Assembly (NCBI GenBank): GCA_029378245.1
Contig: JARKIF010000063.1
Location: 163,753 to 227,752 of the forward strand
Direction of reading: 5' to 3'
Length of the DNA stretch: 64,000 nucleotides
DNA from: Roridomyces roridus
Lineage: Eukaryota; Basidiomycota; Agaricomycetes; Agaricales; Mycenaceae
A program made the position numbers and the translations under genes. Position 1 is the stretch's first letter; each line of letters starts with the position of its first letter. This document shows positions 1 to 9,006 of this stretch, in pieces. Below the pieces are notes generated by a model. That model was not told where the DNA came from and made no database searches. It was given only the letters and a program-made list of their open reading frames with translations.

Positions 1-433
1 GTGGTGCAGAGATGCTCGACGAGCTGAGGGTGAGGGGAAGTCAGGAACGAGACCTGTATTACACCGGGGTGTATCAGACAGGAAATATGATCTAGAGAAT
101 ATGAAGAGAAGGTCTTTGGTGTGTGCGGGGGGGCTTGGCCAACCGCCGATCTGGCCGCCCGGCACGGTAAAGCTAGCACGGCCGGGATAACGATCGGGGA
201 AGCGGCGGGAAAGGCCAAACCCGTACACAAGGACCGCTGAGGGACCGAAACGAAGCCCAAAGCAGCCCAACGAGAGCGGGGCTCCCAGGGCCGCAGGCAC
301 GCGCGAGGGCAAGGAGGGACCGAGAACCCCACGTGAGAGGCACGCGACAGGAAAGAGTTAATGTGTTGATCGACTACAAGAAACAAGTGAGAGTGTATGA
401 ATGCGGAGATACGGAGAGTGGCACGATAATAAA
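1..433. other. 3' flank of the tyrosine-recombinase retrotransposon
   Basis: No coding region recognised. The stretch follows the stop of the recombinase ORF on the minus strand and is purine/G-rich on the plus strand, so it probably contains the 3' terminal repeat of the element. I could not match it by eye to the sequence upstream of Gag (5850-6050), so the terminal-repeat type stays undetermined. Confidence 0.3.
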
Positions 434-2482
434 CTAATCGTCATCGAAGGAAAGCGCGTCAACGTCCGAAGGGTGGCCATGTGCACGAGCAAACTCGGTG
501 ATACGGTCCTTCCAGGCCCGAGAGATGGCGGAAGGTATCACCTCTGCTAACCGACGCCAGTAAATTAGGAAGCAGAGGGAAGTCCAACCCCCGAGCTTCA
601 TAATCATCTCGGGGGCCACGCCCGTGGAGAGGAGCTCGAGTGAGCCGCCGATGCGGTAGCTGTGACCAAAAACTTGATCCAGAGAAGCGGAGCGAAAGAC
701 GGTGGAGGAGGAGCGCAAGAAGCTGTCCTTCAGGAGGTAAGACCAGCCAGACGGTGCACGGTACGCAAAAAGAGGCGTGTCGGCAGGGGGTGAATGATTG
801 ATTCGACAGTGATTTTGGAAGGCCCAAACCGGGCATAAATCCGACTTCACGTGAGGAACGGCAGTGAGAATGCACTTGCCACCCTGCAAAGTCGTGGTCT
901 TCGTCCAGACCAGGTGAATGGAGAGGACCCGATGTCCGTCCACCACAGAAACACCCACTCTTGTGTCCCGGCACGTATCACGCGTGGTGGAGAACTTGCC
1001 CGGGGAACGAATGAGCAATTCCCCAAGACGACGACATCCCCAAAAGGCAGTTAGCGCCGCCGCCCATGAAGCAGCACCCAGCGGAGATTGCAGGTCGAGC
1101 GAGGCACGAAGGGCACGGAGATGTGTGGGAGTGATGGGACCGCGGGGCGGGCGCTTGAACAAGACCCCACCCTTGTCGGCGGCCTTCTTGAGTGCAGGAA
1201 GCCAGCCCTCGTCACCATGCCACTCCGCATCATTGAAGATGTGCCAGAGACGGAGCCCGTTAAGCCAATTACGGATGCACTTCCCCGAGCAAGTACCGAC
1301 CGCGTCTGCAACAAAGGCGGCAAGGAGAAAGCGATCTGCAGGCATCCGCGCCGATTCTCCGATGCTGGAACGATCACAGAACTGAGTGAAGCGGAGGAGG
1401 CCCGCGCCGTAGGATTCCCTCGTCTCTGGAACATGGCTGAGAAGAAGGTTCTCAAATATCTTGACTTGGAGAAGAGGAGAAATCCCGGACTCGAGCATGG
1501 CCGTGTGTGTGGAGGTCGAGTGTGGGGTGGTCCAAAGGAGAATGCGCCGATCTGCGGGGACATGAGGACGGAAAGGGCTCGGCACGATTCCGGAGCCGCG
1601 GGATTTGCGTGCCGTTTTGCGCGCGAGGGAACGGGCGGCGACAGATCTGACGGCAGAGCATGTATCCTCGCCACGAGGAAGAGAGGAAGAGTGGATGGCG
1701 CGCGGGATGCAAGAGAACGATTGACGGCCTATATGGACCGACGGAGGGTCAGGGATGGAACGATGCGGACCAAACCGCTTACCAGAAAGTGACGTGGACG
1801 GGGAGGAGGACAAACGAGGGTGACAGCGGTCATGTCCCACTACTTCCAAAGGAGTGACAGACAGCCGAGGCGCAGAGACCACGGTTGTTTCGAGGGACTG
1901 GAGGGCAGGGAGGGAGGAGATGGCTGCAGCAGAAAGAGAATGAGAATGAACGACCGACCCGCTCGCCGAAGCAGGAACGGGTGTCGGAGGCCAAGATGGC
2001 GAGCAGGAACGGAAAGGGCCAATTGCCCGAGGGTCTTGAGCGACGAAGGATGCAACAGAGTGGAGAGGGTCAAGAGATGTCAATGACGGATGAGATGACG
2101 GCAGTCCGGTGATAGTCGGGCCGGAATTGACAAACGGAACGGAAACGGAGTCGCAAGGCGCGAGAATAGACAGTGCTAGGGAGCTCAAAGGGTCGGTGAG
2201 CGCGAGCGCGAGCGGGTCCAGATCAATTCGATTGAGGCCCGCCATCCGCGACGAAGGCGAGAAGAAGCTCGGATGGGAGAATGAAACCCCTTGCGATACG
2301 GTTGTGAGGGAGGAGATGGGACGGGACGCCGTGAGAAGGAGCGTCAGCGAGGTTATCGCAGGACGGAACGTACACCAAGCTAGGGGTGATGTCATGACCC
2401 GCCGCGATTGTGAAAGTCCGACGCGTGCAGAGATTGATCCCGACATTAGGCGAGCGCCCCTTTCCGTGAGCTCCGATCGCAC
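434..2482 (-). CDS. Tyrosine recombinase of the YR retrotransposon
   Basis: Integrates the extrachromosomal cDNA by site-specific recombination instead of DDE integration. The last ~330 residues hold an N-terminal SAM-like core-binding part followed by the catalytic domain: the first catalytic Arg in FWGCRRLGELL, the HxxR box as HSYRIGG, and the nucleophile Tyr in LIYWRR near the C-terminus, followed by an acidic tail. About the first 300 residues are Ser/Pro-rich and of low complexity, and the 5' end overlaps the end of the RT-RNase H frame, so the true start may lie well inside the open frame. DIRS and Ngaro elements carry this enzyme downstream of RT-RNase H, as here. No internal stop is seen. 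Confidence 0.82.
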   Translation of the reverse strand: MRSELTERGARLMSGSISARVGLSQSRRVMTSPLAWCTFRPAITSLTLLLTASRPISSLTTVSQGVSFSHPSFFSPSSRMAGLNRIDLDPLALALTDPLSSLALSILAPCDSVSVPFVNSGPTITGLPSSHPSLTSLDPLHSVASFVAQDPRAIGPFRSCSPSWPPTPVPASASGSVVHSHSLSAAAISSLPALQSLETTVVSAPRLSVTPLEVVGHDRCHPRLSSSPSTSLSGKRFGPHRSIPDPPSVHIGRQSFSCIPRAIHSSSLPRGEDTCSAVRSVAARSLARKTARKSRGSGIVPSPFRPHVPADRRILLWTTPHSTSTHTAMLESGISPLLQVKIFENLLLSHVPETRESYGAGLLRFTQFCDRSSIGESARMPADRFLLAAFVADAVGTCSGKCIRNWLNGLRLWHIFNDAEWHGDEGWLPALKKAADKGGVLFKRPPRGPITPTHLRALRASLDLQSPLGAASWAAALTAFWGCRRLGELLIRSPGKFSTTRDTCRDTRVGVSVVDGHRVLSIHLVWTKTTTLQGGKCILTAVPHVKSDLCPVWAFQNHCRINHSPPADTPLFAYRAPSGWSYLLKDSFLRSSSTVFRSASLDQVFGHSYRIGGSLELLSTGVAPEMIMKLGGWTSLCFLIYWRRLAEVIPSAISRAWKDRITEFARAHGHPSDVDALSFDDD

Positions 2483-4602
2483 CCTTGTTGTCAGAGCGGA
2501 CGAGGACGTGAAGATCTGAGTAGCCGAGTTGCACCAATAACAGGATTGACAACTCGATAGCTACTGCCTCCAGCCAGCAGATGTCATGATCGGGGAGGGA
2601 AGTTTTCCAGTCCGAGCGAAGCGGGAGAGCGTACCAGAGCTCGCCGATGACGACAGCAACACCCCAGGAAGTGCTGGCATCCACATAGATGCCCAAATCC
2701 TGTAGCGGCCCGAGCGGCTTCAGCTCCCTGTAAAACTCCGGCTTCTCGAGAATGGAAGCCCACCACGTCAAAGTCTTCCGAGCACAATTGGACAGGCGCC
2801 GTCTGGCAAAGGTGCTTCCCTTGAAGCCAGCCATTGCATTGGAAAAGACGGCGATTCGGGAGCAGCCCTCCTTGTATACGAAACAAAGGTGGCATAATAC
2901 TCCGTGAAGTTCCTGCAGCTCCAGAAGCGAGACGACACGGTGAGAAGTGACAAGATTGAGCATAACGCGCACGCGTGCCAAATATTTGAGACGTTTCTCG
3001 TTCGGCAGAGAGACACGTCGTAAATGAAAGTCCCAGAGGAGGCCCAGGAAGATGATGACGGGCAGGAAGGCCGAGCCCGTCTTGACCGGGTGCCAAGGAA
3101 CCCGTAACGGAGCAATGGGGAGGAGGATGGAGTCTCGAGTGAAAGGATAGGAAGGTTCAGAGTCGATCGAGGACGGGTTGGCAAAGATGACGACCGGTAC
3201 ATCATCCTCATACTTGATAACGACAGCGCAGGGCCCCAGCTCGGCCTGCCAGATGTCCACGACAGCGTTGCAAACCTGGCCAGCGTTACCACTAGCAGAA
3301 GCCGCACCGAAGGGAAAGCAATGATCAAGATAAAATTGACTGTCAAAATGGACAACAAGGAAAGGTTTGTGCGCGGGGAGCACCGGGCACGTCCGATGGA
3401 AGGACTTGATATCAAACGCACAAGCCAATGAGTCCGCAGGGGCCGAAGAAACCTGCAGAAGAGGAAAGAATGAGCACCATGAAGGGCGGGAACGAGAAGG
3501 AGAGGGAGGCAAAAACTCCAGTGAGTACGGCAAAACCGTAAGGAGGGCGTGATTATGAGACACGCGCGAGGAAAGGAATGTGGAAAAAGATCCCACTGAG
3601 AAGGAGAGGGAGAGGGAGACGAAAGCTCCAGAAAGTACAGTAAAGCCGTAAGGAGGACGTGATTATGAGACACGCGCGAGGAAAACGGCATGGAAAAGAT
3701 CCATTAAGAAGGAGCGGCAATGTAGCCGAGAGAGAGGAGGCGCCAAGACGCAATAGAATTGAGCTCACCAAATCTGCCATCCGCGAAGGCATGTCAAAAC
3801 GAGTCGGGAAGTCCTCCTTGTCAATAAAGTCATTGACCGCGGGAACTCCAGAAATTGTGTCGCCCTTCGAGAGATTGCGGCAGACACGCTTCTTCACACC
3901 AACACCCGGACCCTGATCGCTGCTAGCCACAATGAGCGGAGAAGCATAGAAAGGCCCTCGGCAGATGATCTCCATGTCTGCACGTGAAAAGGGCCCCTCC
4001 ATGCGACCCGCGGCTAGTTCAGACTGCAGGTACTCGAGGGTAGTTGCGCGCTCGGTGATCGCAGATGGGTGGTTTTCCAAGATGATAGTGGAAGCGAGAG
4101 TGGGCATGCGGCCCAGGGGAAAGCCATGCGTGAGGTTGCGCACGAGATGAGGATAGTTGTGGGTAAGCCCATGCTTGGCAAGAAGAGACTCGAAAGCGGC
4201 AGCGTCATACGGCTGCACGGTGCGATCAAGGAGAGCAGGTAGTCTGTGCGGCGCATCCGAAAGCGCAGGACGATGCGAGACAAAAGGCAGAAGATCGGGA
4301 TATGATAAGAAGCGATCCTGTGGAATAGTAATGTGCCCAAGACAATCATCGACTGCGGCCGCGGGATCAGGGCGTGAGTGCCCCGGATCGCACACGAGCG
4401 CAGGAGGGGTGACGTGAGAGGGCGGCGTGGTCACCTCCGCAGAGGGAGCAGATGTGAAGGCGGTCCTCGCCGTGGGTGCTGTTACAGCCGCGCAGGGTGT
4501 TGAAGGCGATGCAAATGGATTTGGTGCTCTCGCCGCGAAAGGAATGTCTCGTCTGAAGGTCACGACCAACAACACCCGAAAAATGCTCCCCACCATCGGC
4601 AA
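2223..4602 (-). CDS. Reverse transcriptase-RNase H (Pol), one intron
   Basis: Copies element RNA into DNA. Exon 1 (4602-3769) carries the RT fingers (PSAITERATTLEYL; PFYASPLIVA; GVKKRVCRNLSKG). A phase-0 GT-AG intron at 3768-3453 (316 bp) joins MADL to VSSAPADSLACAFDIKS, which restores an uninterrupted palm domain. The catalytic box reads YEDD where most elements have YADD/YVDD. RNase H follows, with LGIYVDAS, RSDNKGAIG and CDNLADAPSHG supplying acidic residues. Joined length is about 687 residues. The start is uncertain because the frame opens inside Gag (overlap 4367-4602), so a separate initiation or a programmed frameshift is possible. The intron contains a 110-bp tandem repeat, listed separately. 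Confidence 0.8.
3480..3715 (-). repeat. 110-bp tandem repeat inside the Pol intron
   Basis: The block around 3548-3574 (CGTGATTATGAGACACGCGC...) recurs at 3658-3684, a period of 110 bp, with a third partial unit beginning after 3700. Units include a GAAGGAGAGGGAG stretch and a CCGTAAGGAGG box. Each unit carries its own possible donor and acceptor on the minus strand, so the intron seems to have grown by internal duplication. The short frames across it are not coding. Confidence 0.75.
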
Positions 4603-5842
4603 AATTGGCCGAGGTCGCCGGGTGTTTGTAGGCAGTGTGAGGGCCGACGCAAATTATGCAGGAGGGTGGACCCCGCTCCCCGCCACCCGAGCTGTCCCTG
4701 CCGCGGTTAGCCTCGGTTCGCTGCACCTTGGACGGTGTGTGAGGGAACGAATCATCCGAAGCGGGCCGCTTGCGGGGGGAGGAGGTGACAGGAATGACGG
4801 AGGGGGCAGTGAAAGATGCACCCATCATGGACGCGTGACTATGTGCAGCGAGCGCGATGTTAACTCGGGAATCATAGTAGACCCTCTCGAAGAGGCCACC
4901 CCGGAAGATAGCGTAACGAAGCTCCAATTCGACGGGGTACCAGACCAGGAAAAGCTCCGGGTCCTCAAAGTCGCTCAGGTTGGCGAAGAAGAGCACGTGT
5001 AATGCGTACTCGGAAGCATGAGTGTGCGCGAGGGAAGGGTTTGAAGCATCAACAGGAGGGCAAAGCTTCTTAAAGCACTCGAGTAGATTGCGCGAAGCCT
5101 GACACCAGAGGCCTGGGGACAGACGTTTGGGGTCCTCGGGGCCCAAAGAGGCGTCCAAATTCGCCTTGGCCACATTAACGACAGTAACCTGAGGCGGAGC
5201 GATGAGAGAGGACGTCTGCTCGGCAGTGATTGAGTGCGTGGGGATGGTGTGGGGAAAGTCGGCAGCTTTGCGCAAGGTCTTATCGGCGAACCAATGTAAC
5301 GGAAGGTAAAGTTTATGTGAAACAGACATGAGGAAAACGTCGGGAAGTACGACGGGGACTGCAGATGCAGCGGACATTGCATGAGGGTTAGGCAACATCA
5401 ACGTGCCAAAAATGGGCCGAGACGCCTTCGTCTTCTCGGCCTCACGCTTCGCCTTTTCAGCCTCGTGCGCCTGCTGCACTTTCATACGCTCGTTGCCCAC
5501 GAATAACGTCATGAACAGCGGAAGAGGACCGGAGGCCGCCACCGTCTCCTTGTCCCCCACGAGAAGGCGCTTCTGCTCCTCCGAATACGCGAGGAAAGGA
5601 AGAAGAGGAGCACCGACATCAGCGTTACCGACACCAGCCGCGGAGGCAGCTGCGGTCTGGTACGCCCTGGTCTTCTTCATACTGACTTTGTTCGTCTTTT
5701 CTCTCAAGACATTGTCCGCATTGATTTCGTCGAGCTCATATGAAGCGGGAGGAGCGACGTCGTCAGGACGTGTCATGTAGCTCGTGAAATCAAAATCGGC
5801 GGGGAGGGGGAGAGGAAGACCGCAGAGAGACATGGCAGCCAT
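4367..5842 (-). CDS. Gag-like protein of the YR retrotransposon
   Basis: About 490 residues, probably the nucleocapsid-like protein that packages element RNA. The N-terminus is acidic and Ala-rich, then a Lys/Glu-rich stretch (QQAHEAEKAKREAEKTKA). The middle section (NLLECFKKLCPPVDASN...LFFANLSDFEDPELFLVW) resembles the conserved Gag core that I associate with basidiomycete YR elements. The C-terminus has Cys/His-rich zinc-knuckle-like segments (CIICVGPHTAYKHP; CSLCGGDHAALSRHPSC). It is the first frame of the element and ends inside the Pol frame. Confidence 0.7.
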   Translation of the reverse strand: MAAMSLCGLPLPLPADFDFTSYMTRPDDVAPPASYELDEINADNVLREKTNKVSMKKTRAYQTAAASAAGVGNADVGAPLLPFLAYSEEQKRLLVGDKETVAASGPLPLFMTLFVGNERMKVQQAHEAEKAKREAEKTKASRPIFGTLMLPNPHAMSAASAVPVVLPDVFLMSVSHKLYLPLHWFADKTLRKAADFPHTIPTHSITAEQTSSLIAPPQVTVVNVAKANLDASLGPEDPKRLSPGLWCQASRNLLECFKKLCPPVDASNPSLAHTHASEYALHVLFFANLSDFEDPELFLVWYPVELELRYAIFRGGLFERVYYDSRVNIALAAHSHASMMGASFTAPSVIPVTSSPRKRPASDDSFPHTPSKVQRTEANRGRDSSGGGERGPPSCIICVGPHTAYKHPATSANFADGGEHFSGVVGRDLQTRHSFRGESTKSICIAFNTLRGCNSTHGEDRLHICSLCGGDHAALSRHPSCARVRSGALTP

Positions 5843-6222
5843 CGTATGGAAGGAGGGATGAGAGACAAGCGCGAAAAAATGCGAAAAAAGAGGCTCTTCA
5901 GCGAGTGAGGTGGCGAGAAGGAAGAGCCGCGTGATGCGGAGGCATGTAATCTAATCTAAGCTAATCTCTAAGGTGATCGCTCGGCCGGCACCACTCCCTG
6001 CCTTGCCTATCACTCAGGTCGGCTCGCAAGCTCGCCTAACCTGAGCTAGCAACTTGGGTATCAATTTCAACGGAAAGCTGCTCAAAATTATGTAGTTGTG
6101 TAGCTGGGTTGGGTTTAACCTTCTGGAACTTCACTCGAGCAGCATGCTCATTCAGAGCAGCAAACACGGAAGTAAGAAGCTTGAAATTTGGATGAACCAT
6201 ATCATTTTGAGTGCACTCTCGG
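5843..6222. other. 5' flank of the retrotransposon and junction with the NACHT gene
   Basis: Probably holds the 5' terminal repeat and promoter of the YR element. Around 5951 there is a short CTAATCTAA-type repeat. A degenerate minus-strand frame (6036-6302) overlaps the 3' end of the NACHT gene in another frame and may be decayed NACHT sequence downstream of its stop. No element boundary is identified. Confidence 0.3.
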
Positions 6223-7205
6223 TCAAATGGTCTTGAAGCCTGTTTGGAATTCCTGGCAAGGTTGACTCGTGAACAGCAAGTGCAACCCTTTTGTGGGGGC
6301 ACTGAAAAGATTGTTCACAAATCCAACCAGACCTGTCCAATCATCCTTGTGGCATTCATCCAGTCCATCTAGGATGATGTATGTTTGTTCCAGCTCTCCA
6401 ATCAGGCTACCAAGGAGTTCTTGTAGATCTTTCATCAGTGGTTCTACAGTTCCATTTCCAAGCCTTTCATGAAGGTGCTGCAGTGAATGATGTTGAGTGG
6501 CTAACTTTCCAGAGAGCTGCCAGACAATAGAGCGCAACATAATGTTCAGCCTCTGTCTGTCATTCCTGAAGTCAAAAAAGAAATATGAGACTGTGTTACC
6601 AGTCTCAACAAGGTCTCGAATGACTGTTGAGCTGTTCATGTCAACAGTGATAGTCCAGTAAAGTAAATGAAGTACCTGAGCACACTTTTCCCTGTTCCAG
6701 CTGAAATTGATCAGATATGAAGTTGACCAAAATTGAGCCAACATACAGATTCCCTGGATCCACAAGATGCCAGGTGACTGTTTCCACCTGATGGCTTGAT
6801 TATGGCATAGTAGCCAGCTTCCAGTGTCTTCATAACGCAGCTCTTGCAGCTGAAGCTGTCTGTCCTTTGTATCAGGAGGCTTTCCCAACCACTTGAACAA
6901 ATCATCATCTGATCTACACCAAAGATCAGCCACAAGAACTCTGCCAGGAGAAGATGTGATTAACCCTTGGATACTGCCATCCCAGGATGAGTTAACTTAA
7001 CAGCGGGTTTGTCAAAAAGCTTACACATTGATGATGGCACTCCCTCCAGAACCACCAGTACCCCCGGTTCCATCACCTGTTCCACCGCTACCTCCTGGGC
7101 CACCTATAGCCACAGATCATGATTTATTCCGGATCCCACTCTGAGATTTCACACACCAATGACAGTCACATTCCCGCCTTGTCTGACTCGGTGGGTGTTA
7201 GACAT
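6223..7205 (-). CDS. Short NACHT NTPase (truncated NLR-type protein), five exons
   Basis: Model: exons 7205-7157, 7103-7025, 6940-6747, 6700-6676 and 6631-6223, all with GT-AG introns of 44-84 nt; 251 residues. It starts MSNTHRVRQGGNVTVIGG and runs into a Gly-rich linker of GGTG/GGSG repeats, then WLGKPPD and TGSWLL, as in Agaricomycete NACHT proteins, then the P-loop ISGTGKSVLSS and Walker B YIILDGLDEC. NACHT ATPases are the switch of fungal NLR receptors. The P-loop core is encoded by a 25-nt microexon. The frame stops just after LLFTSQPCQEFQTGFKTI, about where sensor motifs would follow, so there is no winged helix and no WD40, ankyrin or TPR sensor. It is either a NACHT-only protein or a gene whose 3' part was lost; the retrotransposon lies directly downstream. 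Confidence 0.7.
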
Positions 7206-8998
7206 TACGAAGCTGAGCTGCAGATGGTGAGTGAATAGTGTCGGAATCAGCCCAGAGGGCCAGCAAGCAGATAACTGGGAAACGTGGTGGTAGGAAGCAC
7301 AGAAGATGCCAGCGTGCAGGGACAAACATGTACAAGCCTTCTCAGAGGACAAACATGTACAAATATCCATAGCGGTGCAAGCACAATTCCCCTACTCTGG
7401 TTTCAGGTCGGATCAGTGCAACACATCACAGTGAATTACCAGCATTTATGTACATACTTGCCGATCCACTGCCGGTGATTGCATCAACGATTTTGCTTCG
7501 TCGGAACAGGTTCTCTAACCAGTCGAGGTATGAGATCACGGTTATTGTGTCTGTCTACAAGAGACTAGACAGGTTTGGAGCCCGTCACATGTATGCCATT
7601 CTCTCGGAGCAGTTTGTGGGTCAGATTGTGTTCATCTAATCACAATGAGGTCAAAATCATGATTTGATGGCACGCACTTGACAGGAGCTCATGCCCACAG
7701 AACCCTCCTCTTGACAAAGTGGGGGATCGTTGGAATGAATTGGGACTCTGAGCCTTTCAAGGAATTCCTCCCTGGGCATTGTCCGGCCACCGTAATACCC
7801 AAGTTGGTGAATGGCCTTTTTGATCTCCCTCCGTTGTCCAACATCACGAAATGTGGAGATTCGTTGCCGAGCATTGCAATGATCACAATGCGACCAAAAT
7901 GCCCGGCATGACTAAAATCATGCCGTCCGCCCATCCGGCCTTGCAATTAACCTCGGGTGCCGAAAAGCTTGGCAGAAGCCGTAGATTGGGCACGTTGGCA
8001 GGCCATTGCAATGCCTTGCAAACCTTTCTGTACCATGCATTCATTCCTTATTCTACCTGTATTGCTCTTTTGGATTACTCAATTATCTCATGAATCATGC
8101 TCGACACAATACGAAGAATGGCAGAAAAATGTATTATTAAAGTATACAATGAAGCAGATGGAATAGCCTAAGAGAACGACGGGAGTGCGGGAGGGAGAGG
8201 AGAGAGACCACGGAGAACCTATAGCACCAAATTGGCACCAAATGGAGAAATTGTCGGCTCTTGCAGCTTCTTGATGCAGGTTTCCATGGAGGCCCGACGA
8301 CAACAACGAACACGAAGACTGGAGAGGACAAGGACTTGAGAGGACGACGACTTGCGAGGACCAGGCAGTCCGGGAAGAGCAACAAGCGGTACATACGACT
8401 GACAGCCATGCAGAGGTCTTGGAATTGCAGAATCCGCCACGACAATTTCGGTCTTCCAGGTTACGGGAGCCTTGATGCTTGAGGAAAGCTTGAAGGGTGC
8501 GGCTTCGGCAGGAGGACTTGGCCTGAGGGGCGAGGGTGGTTGGGGGAGGCTACGCAGGGGAGTGCATGGGGTATGGTGGTGGACAGGAAGCAAGAGGCGA
8601 TGGTTTGCGGCCTTTGGCTGATGAATCTTGATATAGACACGTCAGTGATCATAATCACGCGGCCACGATGCCCGATCAAATTGACTTGGTGACCGGCACG
8701 ACTGCAAGCAGCAAGACGAGCGGTACACCTCGTAGTACCACTCCACGGTATCGGGCAGCTCGGGCTTTTGAGGTTCTAAGCCTCCAAGGCTCATACTACT
8801 CATTTGTGTGTGTGGACAGCACAGATTGATTGGGCAAGAATTAAGTGGTAATGATCACTGGTGTATGCTATATTATTATGTAGTCCGCGTCCAAACGCAC
8901 ATTCATTCTGGCACGGTTTGCAGCAATATGCAATTGTCTGACAAGCCTGCCGATATTTGAGAATCATGCCAGGCACTTCCGAGGGCATTGCAATGGCA
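7206..8998. other. Non-coding stretch between NACHT gene and hAT elements
   Basis: About 1.8 kb without a gene I can support. Short open frames exist on both strands but none shows a recognisable domain or splice-consistent extension. The plus strand around 7840-7930 has several closely spaced ATGCC/GGCATG words, probably old repeat debris. Confidence 0.4.
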
Positions 8999-9006
8999 AC
9001 GGCAGC

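Larger units (their letters stand above)
434..5842 (-). mobile_element. Tyrosine-recombinase (DIRS/Ngaro-like) retrotransposon
   Basis: Three consecutive, partly overlapping minus-strand reading frames give the order Gag, RT-RNase H, tyrosine recombinase, which is the arrangement of YR retrotransposons of the DIRS/Ngaro type. There is no DDE integrase and no aspartic protease motif. Gag and Pol overlap by about 240 bp in different frames, as do Pol and recombinase by about 260 bp. Catalytic motifs of RT, RNase H and recombinase are all readable, so the copy may be fairly young. The Pol frame is continuous only if a 316-bp intron is removed. The element ends were not resolved, so the limits given are those of the coding part. 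Confidence 0.85.

Noticed and set aside
851..2519. Several long plus-strand open frames opposite the recombinase and RT
   Set aside because: They are antisense shadows of the GC-rich minus-strand retrotransposon genes and show no domain.
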